From Eretmocerus hayati (Eukaryota > Arthropoda > Insecta > Hymenoptera > Aphelinidae): a stretch of 64,000 bases of DNA. Below the pieces are notes generated by a model, which saw only the letters and a program-made list of their open reading frames with translations, did no database searches and was not told where the DNA came from. Positions 24,027 through 36,600 of this stretch are shown piece by piece. The translations under genes and the position numbers were made by a program. The first letter of the stretch is position 1; each line of letters opens with the position of its first letter. The stretch spans positions 150,648,522 through 150,712,521 of the forward strand of contig CM056741.1 of the NCBI GenBank assembly GCA_029851415.1, in the 5' to 3' direction.

Positions 24027-25886
24027 GGCCACCGCATTGTGACTTGGTGAACTCACTCATTGGCCAACTCATTCCATCATTGTCAATGTGTTAGGTCAGG
24101 CCGCGTAATAATTCTACACGTTGAATTTGAGAGGTTACTAAATGAGATGAGGAAGGTCGAGTCTCGGATTCATACTCCAAGAACGCGTAGAAAATGCTCA
24201 GAAGTATCTCAAAAGTTGATAGCTCACCCGCAGTGCACGCTAGCGCGCGCAAATCTCGTTCGTCCGTTTTTTCTGCTTTTGAAAATGATTCTCAAGCTCA
24301 CCTTCTAGGTATATTAGTATATATTGCTCGTGCATATCTTCTCCGTGGATAACGAGAACTTGACGCCACGCTGTGGCAGTGGTTATCGGTCAAAGTCATA
24401 CGTTTGCTCTCGCTCCTCGGGTATAATACTGCATCGCTCCCCAACGACGACGATGGAATGCTGCGATGTTATTCCATGGCCACACCGAAAAAGATTATCG
24501 TCTAACAGGGCAAAAATTTTTCTGCTATCTTGTATCATATCAATGATTAATGATTGTAGAATGATGATGGTATTTTCATCTATCTTTCTAGCAATAGCAT
24601 CATTTGTCCATTCTTGTAATATTTGTACTTGATGTATAGTCGGTGATGATAGACAGTATCGCGTTAATATGCTCGGAAATGATGATTTGAAAATGGTAAA
24701 CTTTGGTCGTTGGCTAATTGTGGAACGATAGGTTGTATCTAATAGGAGGTGAAATTTGTTGCGGGTTTGTGAAGAGTACAGTTGTCAAAGTGCATGAATA
24801 GCGAACGATGCGTGTATATGGCATGGCATCATGAATATGGATGATACGCATCGTTTCATTTGTATAATTATCATCGCAATAGAGCTTGGAATGCCTTGCA
24901 ATACCTCATTCTTATTCGATAGATCGTCTTTCCTACGTCAACTGCTCTATGTTTCTATTGAGATTCTAGATCACAAGATCTCTATCTATCTATCGGATGA
25001 TCCCAAAACAAAGATATTCATTCACTCGGTGATTTTTTATACCATAATTTCCAAATACAGCCGATCAAAACTTACGCAAGCTCTAAAAAAACTTGCACAA
25101 ATCAAAATCTCTCTCTCGCATGAAAAATTCTTCATACGATTTTTATTGAAATTCCTACGCAAGGCAACCATTTCCTACGTATGCACTTCTGCTAGTCGTT
25201 TCCGTGCAACTGTTGATAGGTATACTTATTTATTTCGTATATAGGTATGTTATAAAGTAGCGCACGCGCATTCGATCGCCGTTTTGTTAATTTATTTGCA
25301 CGAGGCGCACCTCGCACGTGTCCCACCTTCGCAATACATATTTACACTATATAGCTGTAGACGTATTCTGGATTTCGCGCCTTTTTCGTTGTTCCATTGT
25401 CTTTTCCATCATCGGTATATAGCTTATGCGCGCGAATAATGCGATGATTCCTTTTTTAGAGCGTTATGTGCGCGCAAGCTCTATAATTCGAGAACAAGTG
25501 AAATATGGAGAGCAACGCATATATAGCAGCTGTCGACCGAAGACGTGTTTTGGCGCTATGTTTATTTATTGTTTTTGCTCTATTATTGATTGCTGTCCCC
25601 TCATTATTTTTCAATGAATTTCGCGATAATTGCGAAAACGTATGAACAGGAACGTGAACGTATTTTGGTGCATTGTAGCGTAGCGTGCGCAGATAACACC
25701 AAACGCTCTGATTATTCGATCAGCCTATGACTGCGGTTCTCCAGAAAATTTTTTTGGAGATGCATGTGAACTTTGTTTTTTCTTTCAGTTTCTACAGTAC
25801 ATCTTGCATCGACATTTGTAGTGAATTCTTCGGAATCTTTAATGATGAGTCAATATAGGTATTCAAAATTTCGGAATCCACTGCGT
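24027..25886. other. Non-coding stretch
   Basis: No gene supported. The 137-codon frame at 24831-25244 is Ile/Ser-rich without a recognisable fold and lies in AT-rich DNA. Confidence 0.45.
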
Positions 25887-26491
25887 GCACAGAATTTTTC
25901 GATAAAAATTATGGGCACAGTTAGGGTAATCGTGAGACGTCCGACATTTCAACCTACTTATTGCGGATGAGTGTCGAGAAAAATTACCTATCTGTAAGGT
26001 GAATTTTATTTCAGGCCAAAAATTGTATCAAATTTGGTGAAAAAGTGCGGTGAATTTGTGTAAATTTTGCGGGCACTTGTAAGGTAATTTTTACCGTACC
26101 AGAAAGAAAGAGCTGGGTGTGCTTGCGCGAACCGCGAGCCCCGGAGCTCGGCATCTCACCTAACCTCACAAACATTTTGGTGTAGAAGTACATTATTTGA
26201 CTCGTTCTGATGGAGATGCCTGGATTTTGATCCGAGGTCGAAGCATAAAAACTGATAAAACCATTTGAAACTTGCTGAATCATCTTCATTCTTACTCCAG
26301 GTGATATTATTAATATTGATCAGAGCAACATCACTGCGTGGCATGACAGAAACCATCTTCTTGGTACAGGAAAAATTACCCTACATGCCCGTAAAAATTG
26401 GCGCTCCTAGGTGGTGCGTCCCACGATTGACGGCATGTAGGGTAATTTTTCCTTTACCAGTCTGGTAATTTTTATCGAATAAATTCTGTGC
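25887..26491. mobile_element. 605-bp MITE next to the EnSpm-like element
   Basis: The left end begins GCACAGAATTTTTCGATAAA (25887-25911). The right end (26466-26491) is its reverse complement with one extra base. The interior repeats GGTAATTTTT words in both orientations. There is no coding capacity. It ends 120 bp before the 7-kb transposon; the flanks show no clear duplication. Confidence 0.65.
26363..26458. repeat. Strong hairpin inside the MITE
   Basis: The 27-base arm starting GGTACAGGAAAAATTACC (26363-26389) pairs with 26432-26458 at 26 of 27 positions around a 42-base loop. Confidence 0.75.
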
Positions 26492-26611
26492 GTGTGTATT
26501 TTGAACCACTGACTTCCTTGCCCATTTCCTTAGATTCGTATCAAAACAATCTTAGTCCATTTTAAAAAGCCCCATTTTTTAAAAAATATGCACAAATCCA
26601 TCTGTAGATGC

Positions 26612-26627
26612 CAACCCGGGTAAAAAT
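26612..26627 (+). repeat. Left terminal inverted repeat of the EnSpm-like element
   Basis: CAACCCGGGTAAAAAT. It fits the pattern CWWCCCGSGWAAAAAT, shared with the right end and with both ends of the palindrome at 55616-57166. Confidence 0.7.
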
Positions 26628-26787
26628 AATCGATGCATCACAATGCATTATAGGGCATATGACTTCCAACGCATCAAAATGCACCACGATGCATTCATTA
26701 TGATTGTACACGACGACAGATTATGATGCTTCTCAGACCTCGATGATGCGCGATAATGCATCAGAATGATTCCTCAATGCGACCGTA
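26628..26787. repeat. Left subterminal repeat array
   Basis: About 160 bp dense in variants of the near-palindromic word GATGCAT(C/T)..ATGCAT in both orientations, for example GATGCATCACAATGCATTAT, AAAATGCACCACGATGCATT and GATAATGCATCAGAATG. Comparable arrays in plant CACTA elements bind the element's accessory protein. Confidence 0.7.
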
Positions 26788-27481
26788 AAAGCTTCATCGC
26801 TATATATTGTTCATTTTTCCAACCGATTATGAAATGATGTGAGTGATTTTGTAGATTATGTTTCAATTCTGAAAATATAAATTTATTTCCGATTTCTCAA
26901 GTTTACAGTTACAACATTTCGGATCTTCGCTTCACATCAACTCACAAATTCGTATATTCACAATATAGGTGTACTGCACTTTCACAATTACACTTAGTAA
27001 CATTCATGTTAAAACTAGTTTTAAACTAGATTATTTTTCGAGATACACTTAGTGCCATTAAGAGCTTTGTCAAGAGTTACATCTTGACTAATTGTCAGTC
27101 TTTGACTAGAAAAAGTACATTCGACAGCCTTGGGATAGGTGAACAAAGACTACAATCTACCTTGAAATAGTATGGCATTTGACAAGAATCCCGTTCAAAT
27201 GATAAGAATGAAAGTTATGTACGATTACGACATTATTAGATCCGGTGAAGATTGAATGTGAATATTGAGTGGATACAATAATACAAGATTAGATTCCAGA
27301 AATTGACAACGAGATGAGATTTTAGGATACCAATTAAATAATGGTAGTTGTGGAACAAAATCATATTATTTTTCGAACATAGTTGAAGTGAGTTCCATGG
27401 ATTCATTTTCTCTAATAGACGAAAAAAGGAAGAATGTTGTCGTAGATGATTTAGAATGGAAGAGTCGGTCAACGATGAGCG
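26788..27481. other. AT-rich spacer inside the transposon
   Basis: Lies between the left array and the 3' end of the minus-strand gene and presumably holds its 3' UTR. I see no clear AATAAA on the minus strand. The 78-codon frame at 27236-27472 has no support. Confidence 0.4.
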
Positions 27482-29150
27482 CTACCACTTAAATTCTTTT
27501 CCCGTCTGCTCTGCATCCTTTATCTCCCTGTGGACCTCAGTGATTCTGCGTTGCATAGAAGCTTTGATTTCCTCTTTTGTTTGTTTTTTCCAATTTTTCT
27601 GAGCACCAACAGCAATAGAAAAATCTGAAAGAAGTCGATTTTTTCATTCCAGTTTCTCAAATTTCAATAGAAAATTTTTCAGAAATCGAGAATTTTGGAA
27701 TCAATGACTCACCAATGATGGCATCTACTGCACCAGAATGCAAAGCTTGGAAAGTCTGACTGCGTCTCTGTTCACCCAAAGAGCGAACAGCTTGACCAGT
27801 CAATGTAGATGCAGCGACAGCATCCTTCTTGAAGACTCCTTGAATCATTCGCCTAGCCAAGGAAGATGATTTTTTGCATCCTCCAAAAGCTTCAGATAAT
27901 GATGTTTTTCTGCAATAATAAGGTCCAGAGAATCGAATCATTTCCTGTAAATTATAAGAAAAATCAATCTCTGTGACTCATTAAAGTGAGTTTATCGATA
28001 GCTTCCAATTTACCTCATTATGATCTTTCCCATACAATTGAGTGTCATTTTCAAGGATATTTATCACATCATTCACATTGGGTCCGCCATCTTCTTGATC
28101 ATTTGATGTTTCATTCTGTTGAACATTATTATTATTCAGAGGCAAGAGTGGGCTGCGAGCAGATGAAGCCCCTGGAATTCAGAGATACAAGTTTTGTACA
28201 GCGCATATTAAACCAAATCAATGACAAGCTCACTGAAACCTCACATAAACATGAGGTAATCAGAAATTTTTTGTACCCACCTGATGCATCCAGAGAATTT
28301 TCTACTTGTGGTGGAGTTGAATCATTCGATATCGGGGGGCTCCTTGCTGAGTTATCTTGTGCAGTTGGGGCATTTGGTGCTATCGTATCTCCTGTTGAAT
28401 TAGTAGTGGATGACTCAGCATTCTGAGTGCCTTCAGAAGTCTCTGATTCATCATTATCTGATGATTTGTCATCATTAATCATGCCCATGAGTTCATCGTC
28501 AAATGAGTACTCTATTTCATTGCTCTGAAATGAATAGACATGTGTACTTTCTCATTGTATAGCAAGAATTTGAGGTATAAATTTATTCAAAAATAGGAAC
28601 CTGTTGTGTACTTCTAGAAGTCGATCTTGCTTTCTTTGCTTGTGGAACAGTAGATCTTGTGCCTCGTTTAGATGTACTTTGTTGAGATTTAGTTGACTTG
28701 CGTTTTTTAACTAATAAATTCCTTATCTGCGTCATTTTCCTGTCGACAACCCCTTTGTTTTCTGGTGAGTGAAAAATTAATAACTAAGTTAAGCTGTCCT
28801 TGTCAATTCGTATTCTAACAAGAATCACAACACTGATTTAAGACTGTCAAATTCCGAAACTACGCTGATCGAATATTAAATAGTGAGGTGAATTAGGTTA
28901 TGATTGACAATCTCGGAAAAATTAAGAGAAATAGCACGAAGTCGAATCACTGTTGGTGAGATTATAGGTTATGCACTTCGTTCTTGTACTTACTGGAAAA
29001 GAGAATAACTTCTCCGTCCTGCTCTTCATCATCGAGGAAAAACTTAACCTTATCACCTATCTGCACGTGCTCTTCGTCGCATACAACTGATTCCGATTCT
29101 AAACGGTGATACTCTCCACCATCATCATCACTTTTGACGATGAAGTGCAT
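27482..29150 (-). CDS. BEN-domain-like accessory protein of the transposon, six exons
   Basis: Coding exons on the minus strand, in order: 29150-28994, 28761-28601, 28524-28281, 28171-28014, 27944-27713, 27624-27482. Every intron is GT-AG and every junction keeps frame, giving 364 residues. Residues 1-55 form an acidic region with GDKVKF and DGEVILF. About 60-106 are very basic (KKRK, SKRGTRS, AKKARS), a likely nuclear and DNA-contact segment. About 107-235 are acidic and Ser/Thr/Asn-rich. About 240-320 resemble a BEN domain: SSLARRMIQGVF, then ASTLTGQ, then GAVDAII. The tail is lysine/glutamate-rich and helical. BEN domains bind DNA and chromatin, so it may bind the element's ends (inference). 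An upstream in-frame Met at 29243 exists; I chose 29150 because the MHFIVK start suits the acidic leading region. Confidence 0.72.
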
Positions 29151-29970
29151 GATTGGAGTACTTTCTAATAGAGTATTTCGTACAGTACCAATAAAAAAAC
29201 TATGATGATGCACCCGAAAACCGCACAAAAAAATCACATGCACGTGGATCGGTGGAATGTGGCACGGCGTCTACTGGCGTCCGCGCCGAAATGTACCAGA
29301 TCATTCGAGAACCGCATGCAGCGAGGAAGAGTGAGAGAGAGAATCTCGCTCACTAACCTTACCTCACGCGAGTCATATTCGAAACCAACGTATCATAGCG
29401 GAACCAAACAGAGCCCACAGCCTATTAGTTTCTAATTATCCACTTGGACTATTTTGCTGTCGTTTTGACAATTCCTAATATTGGATTAATTAATTGAAGA
29501 AACGTGTCGTAGCTTCAATCAAGAAGTAGTGTTGGATTCAAGAAAACCCGGAGTAGTATAGATGTGAGTATATATACACAATCAAGATTTTATTATGTAG
29601 GAATCGAGCCTAAAAATATTTTGAGAAGAATCTTTCAACAATATCGATACGAATATTATTCAATACTGCGCGCGGATGATAATAACCAATAATATGTAAA
29701 CTCTCCTTTTTGCAGAGAATGTAGGTGTTTTCGACATCGCTATATATAGCATCACCACCTCAGATATTTTCCTCTGTAGGTCACAACCTATGAAAATGTG
29801 TGTTTCGTACACGTATAGTGCAGTGTATAGATACATTGCAAAAAGTGTGTTTGACTAGAACTGAAAATCCCAGAACGACACATTGGTTCTCACGCAATTC
29901 TCTTTCTCATTGAAGTATCTGTACCAACTTCTATTTGTATGGTCTCGTTGGCATCTATAGGCGAAAGAAA
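29151..29970. promoter_or_regulatory. Divergent intergenic region between the two transposon genes
   Basis: About 820 bp separate the two start codons, so both promoters should lie here. TATATATA-type words occur near 29568-29580 and 29741-29748, but I cannot fix a transcription start on either side. Confidence 0.45.
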
Positions 29971-32900
29971 ATGGATGGAGATTACTCTCAGTTTGACTGC
30001 TCAGAGTCAAAGAAAAGGAAGTTATGGAAAGAAAACAAAGACATTCTTGTGAGTAGAAATGGTGTAAACATTCAATAATGAAATAAGGACTCTGAGTTAT
30101 AGAAAATCACGAGTGAGATAGCCACCAAGTGCGTAGGAAAGACCGGGGCGAAATTGGACAACTTTCTCAATTTTCTAACACAAAATTCAATTTGAAGATC
30201 GAGTCATATGTTTCGCAAGAGAATTTTTTCCGTCTCTACCATCCTCAAATCATTTAAGGAAAATTTTTGGCACCTAAGGTCTTGATTTTCCTACGTATTT
30301 GTAATTCTGGAAAATAGCTAAATCGTCCGTTTTGCCCTGGTCTGCCCTGAGGGCACAAAATTTTGTACTATATGCTGCCGTTTCTATCAAAGTAGGTTTT
30401 GTGAATAGACCTGTCTAAAATCAGGGCATTCCAAAAAAAAACTGTATTCTATTTATGCACCTCAATGCATCGGAGCTACCTCATGTTCGACTTTTGTATT
30501 TTGCCCCAAGCTCATTCTCCTTTCTCTCTCTCTCTCTTCTTTTCCAGGTGCCTTACGCTACACGGCAGAGATGGAAAAGGGAGGGATATATTCCTGGTAC
30601 GGACCCGTTGCTACAACTAACGACGCCTCTCCTTTCTACAAACGTGGCAACTAATGCCCCAAAAAATCTTCTGTGTGCAAGGCAATTTCACGAAGAGTTC
30701 GTCGGTGAGATGACTGCATCTCATATTCCAGCAGTATATAATACATCTGCTACAACACTCGAAGCCATCGAAGAGAATTGCGAGTCGGAAGAAGAAGACT
30801 CAGATTCGGAAGATGAGAGAGACTATCGATTCCAAAATGATATTTCTGACCCACATACAGATGACAGCATTCGGAGAGATCAGTCTCGTGGCAGCGATGA
30901 TCACTCGGATCCCGATTCAGCTGATGGCTGCGTCCCGCTCAAACAGATCAGCGAGGAATTGAGTAAAATGTCTTTGCATGCTTACACGAAAGAAACAGTC
31001 GAAGAAACGATATTCTCCATAATGGAGGTATTTGTAACCCATAAAATAACCAAGTCTGCTCTGCAAGGTTGGCTCTCTGTCATGTGCCGGGTCTTGCCAA
31101 ATGGTCACAGTTTGCCTGACTCACTATACAAGATCTTCAATTATTTGGAAAATCTGTCAACTCAGTATACTATCACAAAGCATTTTGTGTGTAAAAACTG
31201 CAAATTCCGCAGAAGCTCTCAATGTGAGATAACGAGTTCTTGTCCCAAATGTCTCAAAAAAGTGGGATATTATGTATTCTACGAATTCAGTATAGAGGAA
31301 CAGATTAGAAACTTCTTCGAACACAGAAATATGGCAAAATTTCTAAAACGTCGACCACGTGATGATCCAACAGCACCCAAAGTGATTTCTGATATTCAAT
31401 ATGGATCTGAATATGACAGAGTTGCTTCAGAAATGGGCCCTGGAATCTACAATTTGATTATGGTTGGTTTCACTGACGGTATAGACGTTTCAAATAGCAG
31501 TCATATTACAGTATGGCCAGTCATGTACACTTTTGCCGAGTTACCACATTATTTGCGGGAGTCATTTATGGGCGTCTGTGGAGTGTGGGTAGCTCCAAAA
31601 AAGCCCCCGTTGAACATTCTCATGTTTCCCTTTGTCCAACAACTTAGAAAAAGCTACAAAGGTATCAAATGGAAGGATCCTGTCTCACAGGAAATAAATA
31701 CGACGAAAGTTACCGCACCTTTATGGATTGGGGACCAACCTGTTAGAGCTGACCTCCAAAGAATCCAACATCACTTAGGATGTCATGGGTGCAATCTTTG
31801 TGAGATTGAAACTGTAAATTTTTTACCCCCTGGCAAGAAAAAATCCATCAGGGTTTATCCGATCAATGCAAATGCTCCACTAAGAACTCATGAAAGTATC
31901 TTGAAGAATTCGCAAAAGGCGCATGAAACCAAGGAAGTTGTCCTCGGATGTAAAGGACCACCAGTAATGGCTCTCGTCCCGGGCTTGAAATTGGATACAT
32001 TTGTTGTCCCTGAATGCATGCACGCAATTTTTTTAGGTGATACCAAAAGATTCTTGATCATATGGACTTCACCAGGGAAAGAAACAAGTATCTCGAAGTT
32101 TGTCGTTGAAATCGACGAAATTCTTTTGAGCATTAGACCACCAAGCACATTCAACCGGCTACCTCGGTCACTCACACTTTGTACATCCTACAAAGCATCT
32201 GAACTCTGTTACTGGCTACTGTTCTATTCAGTGCCAATTCTCAAAGACTATCTTCCGGAAAAATTGTTTCAACACTGGCTTCTGCTTGTTAAATCAATCA
32301 ATACCTTGTTCAAGGAAAGTGTCACTGAGAATGAATTGGACAAAACTGAAAATCTATTGAGACTATTTGTTAGTCAAGTACCGTCTCTGTATGGAATGAG
32401 ACACATGACATACTACATGCATCAATTATTACACTTGGTTCTTTACGCCAGACGTTGGGGACTTCCATGGGCTTCCTCAGCGTTTGAGTTTGAACATCAG
32501 AATGGAGTACTCACATCATTCTTACATGGAACGAAGAATACTGGTCAAGAAATAGTGAATAATTTGAAAATTTACGAAGGCTATAAAGTGTTAAAAGAGA
32601 AGCTTCGAGGCGTCCAACGTGATCGTTCTACCGAATCATACTTGCTCGGAGCCAAAGATGATGAATATCGCCTTGAACTGTCAGAGATACAAGTTTTTTC
32701 AACGGAGCAAATAGATTTCTCTAGAATTGTAATTCATCAAAGAGCTTGTATCAAGGGTAAAAATTTCACTTCTCTCTTATACAAGGAAGTCAAAACGAAT
32801 GACTTCACCGTCTTTGTTGACTTGGCTGATGGGACGCAGTTATATGGAGAGATCAAATTTTTTTTCTCATATCAAGATGTCAAATACTTATTCTTGAAAA

Positions 32901-33091
32901 TTTTAGAAGTTCAGTGGAATGAACTTTTCTGTCACAAAAAAACTTTGGAGGAGCTCGAGCATATCTTGCCCGTGAAATTTGTCAATTCACACCGCATATT
33001 AAAATTGAATGAAGTAAAAGACATTGAACATCTTGTAAGAGTCAGAAATTTTGTTTGTAAAAAACCCACGACACTTCGTGTGATATTTTGA
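29971..33091 (+). CDS. tnp2/EnSpm(CACTA)-like transposase, two exons
   Basis: Exon 1 is 29971-30048 (26 codons, with KKRK) followed by GTGAGT. Exon 2 starts at 30548 after a long pyrimidine tract ending CAG and keeps phase 0, giving 873 residues. The frame is also open upstream from an ATG at 30455, but that part is the intron's pyrimidine tract. Landmarks in spliced numbering: acidic stretch about 75-130; zinc ribbon-like CxxC...CPKC about 241-263; TDG near 336 followed by ITVWPV, as in tnp2; WIGDQPV with Asp near 422; CHGCNLC at 438-444; PECMHAIFLG near 515; and FEFEHQNG...HGTKN near 673-690, as in the DUF4218 region that follows tnp2. The two Asp residues and the later acidic residue are candidate catalytic positions. 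It would cut and join the element's ends in the nucleus. Confidence 0.85.
30141..30342. repeat. Possible inverted-repeat insertion in the transposase intron
   Basis: GACCGGGGCGAAATTGGAC at 30141 and the reverse complement of 30322-30342 (GACCAGGGCAAAACGGAC) match at about 15 of 21 positions. It may be a small decayed element inside the 499-bp intron. Confidence 0.3.
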
Positions 33092-33359
33092 ATGGCAACT
33101 AAAACTATAGAATGAATTTTATATCCAGGAAGCACACAGTCTACATTCCCTCATTGGAACCCACAAAAATACATCGTAATCGGGAAGTGCGCCAGATGTT
33201 CAAGTCTCATTTTTAAAATCCGTAACAATGCTTATGCAATTCTGGAACCCAGTATTTTTGTTGGCATCAGTATACGCTGAGATATAACATCATGCGTTAT
33301 TTAATTCAATAGCTCGTCAATCGCATTACTGTCTCATGATACATGAGTATCCATTGCAA
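33092..33359. other. 3' flank of the transposase gene
   Basis: AT-rich, presumably 3' UTR. A clear AATAAA appears only later (GAATAAAATC near 33600), within the subterminal array. Confidence 0.35.
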
Positions 33360-33664
33360 TATAATCGAAAACATCAGAATGCTTTGTGATGCATCCTGAT
33401 GCATCATCATGCCTCGTCTATATGTCCGTGTTCAGGACCTCCGAATTTATTTAAATTTGACTGAAGTACAGGCATCCATAACCGTGTATTGACAAGTTTC
33501 AATGCTCATCACTATGTGTCATCATGCATCGTGATGCACGATCATAATTAAAGCATGATAATGTATCATAGTGCATAGTGATGCTCAGTGGCTCATCTTA
33601 GAATAAAATCACGCATAAAACTCATACATTATGATAGATTGTCATGCATTACGATGCTTCCCTC
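33360..33664. repeat. Right subterminal repeat array
   Basis: About 300 bp rich in the same words as the left end, in both orientations: GTGATGCATCCTGATGCATC near 33380, TCATGCATCGTGATGCACG near 33520, CATAGTGATGC near 33575 and TCATGCATTACGATGC near 33642. It is longer than the left array. Confidence 0.7.
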
Positions 33665-33680
33665 ATTTTTTCCCGGGAAG
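33665..33680 (+). repeat. Right terminal inverted repeat of the EnSpm-like element
   Basis: Reverse complement reads CTTCCCGGGAAAAAAT, differing from the left end at three positions. Confidence 0.65.
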
Positions 33681-36600
33681 TTTTGTTGTCCGATTTCAAT
33701 CTTATCGAATCAAAATTTTTCACTTTTCCTCATCCATTGATATTGAAACTCTATGAATCATTAAAGAATAAATTCCTCATGCATAATCGTGGGAACAAAA
33801 TAATTCCATCAAATAACACAACCACAATTCAAACTTTCAGTTGACATTCCACTCGAAAGATGACGGGATTTCAGAGTCTCACTTTGCATCATGCCTCACA
33901 ATCTCTTAGATACAGACTTTGACTGCGCGCGGATGTCACAATGCTGTAAACGTCATTTCGCCGAGTCACTGATGGTTGCTTGATGCTACTCTTATACATA
34001 CGGCTTTATAGATATACATTTGCACACTCGGGTACATCGCATATAATCGCATACGCATAAACAGCCATAAAATTCCTGTACTCTTTTATATACATATATC
34101 GTTCCCGCATCCGAAGACAAAGGCGGCAAATGGAGATGTATTATGGTTTCAGGACGTTATATTCGTTCGAGATCGAGTTTTGTATATATTTTTCGACGGT
34201 AATAATCGCTTTTTACCCCTCAATATAACGTGCGGACTTTCTTTGGTAAAATACCGCTCGCAAACCAAATTCGACGTCACCCTTGGCAAAGGGTAATTTT
34301 GCGAGCTCGATCGTGCCATGCAATTTTAGAACCGACATACACAGATCCATGAATTTATTTTTCGATTCAAAAAATTCGTAAGCACGTACACTTCTGTATA
34401 CGAGTCCTAGTCCCAACAATCATACTTGATATACTCAATGAACTCAGCCATGCGTATGATATGCATCTGAAGTAAAATTAATATGCAGCATTGCAATTTG
34501 GATGAAAGGGAATTCTTGAAAGACAATGAACATGGAAACGTCGAAGGCCTACGAACGACGACCAGAGTGCGAGAGAAGGATAGAGAGATGCAATGAAATT
34601 TACACATAATAGTGCTCTAGCGAAGACGTACAATTACCTGTTATCGCTATAATGTTTAATCATATGTTGTACGTATGTGACGATGTCGTCTGACAGATAC
34701 CTCATATGCGACTCTCCTCTTTTCTTTTCTAGTGCGTGCGTGAGCCAAATGACCCACACAGACTCTCGCAAACATTACTGCAGATTATTAAGGTTGATTT
34801 AGACGCCTACACATTTTGCAAATACCGTGCCCATCTTTTATTACTTTACCTATTTTAGATTCTCATTTTGCATCAATGAAAGCTAGGCCTGTAATCAATT
34901 AACAGTTGGAAAATTGGCTTTGATCAATTTTAGTTTGTGGTTGTGCCATGTACGGCAACATCCACCAGGATGAACACAGTGTTTGTCTCGCGATATTGAA
35001 CGTTAATTAGTAGTCGTTAACGAATTGTCGAGCGAATGGGAAAATTCAAGCTTGAACAATGTTTAGAATCAACCCGAATGCTCGATTGATTTTCTTGAAT
35101 AATCCGTGACTTAAGAGTTTGTCCGGTCGTATAGAATATCATGTGTGGCATGCGATGTCTTTTTTTACAAAGAAATTTGCATTTTTCAAATACTTTTTTA
35201 GTGACATTCAAGATTTTTTCTGTTCATTCAAGTTTCATATTTTCTTTTGATACCGTCAAAATTTCTCCACCATCAAATCTCCTGGATGATGAAGATGAGA
35301 AAAATTAGACTATTGCAAAATTTTTTGATATTTCAATTGGGGGGGGGGAGACTGGGGCTCCGTTTTTTCACTTCATCCTAAGCATTAGCTTATTGATTCA
35401 ATTATTCTATTCAATATCCAAATTTTAAATTATTTTTACTGCCGATGGATACCACTGTTATACACAATGAAACTCTTGTATTGCAGGGAGTTCGAAATCG
35501 ATCAAGAGATACATATCGGGCCCGATCCGGGACAAGACTAGAAATTCCAGTAGTCAAAATATTTTCACGACTGATGGTATTGACAGTACCGCCTCAATAG
35601 GTCACCACAAAAATGAGCGTATGCATGCACAAAAGCAAGCCAAAGGGGTTAACTCTCCATGCATATATACCTGTAACCCATACATTGTGCACCATAGTTG
35701 AAAGAGCGGAACGACGTGATCGAATGCGACAGCGGTGTCCCCACATCACGAACGACGACAATTCAAACGCATTTGCTAAATATCAATAAGCCCCGTGCGA
35801 GGCTTTCGATTTTCCATCATCGTTGGCTCTCGACCGCACCCGTGTGCATGCATGCACTGATTATTTGAAAGCTATGCAGTAACGGGGCCTGATTCCTTCG
35901 AGTGACTTCTCGATTTGAGTTATACGACCCAGAGTCTTGGTAAAATTCTGGCACCGATGAACTTTTATTTTCGACTGGTCTCTGATGCTGTAAACTAAAA
36001 CGCATGATTTTTTTTTAGAATTTTTTGATGAAATTGTTGCGCGCGGGAAGCAACTTATTTGGTTGTCGCAGGTTTTTTGGCGCATGTACCTCCAGTCGAA
36101 GACATCTCAATTAGCCATACCGAAGCGTATGCACGACGAGGACGCATGCCAGGTGCAAATGAGTAAAAGCAGAACAAGTGAATGTCGTTGATGCTGATTG
36201 ATGGTGAATGACAAAATTGATGCGGAGTTTTTTTCATTGTGATCCTGTTATCTTTCGGATTAAAATACTACTACATAGGTCCTCACGCAGGAATAACTTT
36301 GATTTCATGTAGGAACCTGTGAAACAGCATACGCATCTCATGCCAAAAACTTAGTTTTTCAAGAAAACCAGGCTGGTTCTCTCGTGAGAAACCAAGTTTT
36401 TCATCGGTACTTATGAAATTAGATTTGTCCGCTCGAAGTCGAGTTGCGACGCCGTGACTCGTTTCGAGTGATATTTTCACTCGAAAAGAGTGAAATCGAG
36501 TAAATTATCACTCGAACTCATTCAGAGAGTTGTTTCTTATTGTCAACTATTCCTTCTGTTTGAAATATAATGGCTTTATCCTGTCGTCATTGAAATCATC

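Larger units (their letters stand above)
26612..33680 (+). mobile_element. 7.07-kb EnSpm/CACTA-like DNA transposon with two genes
   Basis: The ends are CAACCCGGGTAAAAAT (26612-26627) and, inverted, CTTCCCGGGAAAAAAT (33665-33680), matching 13 of 16. Both ends lead into arrays of GATGCAT-type words. Between them lie two divergent spliced genes: a tnp2-like transposase (+, 29971-33091) and a BEN-domain-like protein (-, 27482-29150). The exact borders are uncertain because CCCGGG is a palindrome; AA on both outer sides of CCCGGG could be a 2-bp duplication. The ends are not the canonical CACTA or CACTG. Both genes appear intact, so it could be, or recently have been, autonomous. Confidence 0.8.

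Noticed and set aside
29151..29243. Upstream Met at 29243 for the BEN-like protein
   Set aside because: In frame and possible, but the extra residues look unlike the ordered start that follows; the Met at 29150 is preferred without proof.
30455..30547. Met at 30455 as the transposase start
   Set aside because: The first 31 codons are the intron's pyrimidine tract; the spliced exon at 29971-30048 joins in frame.
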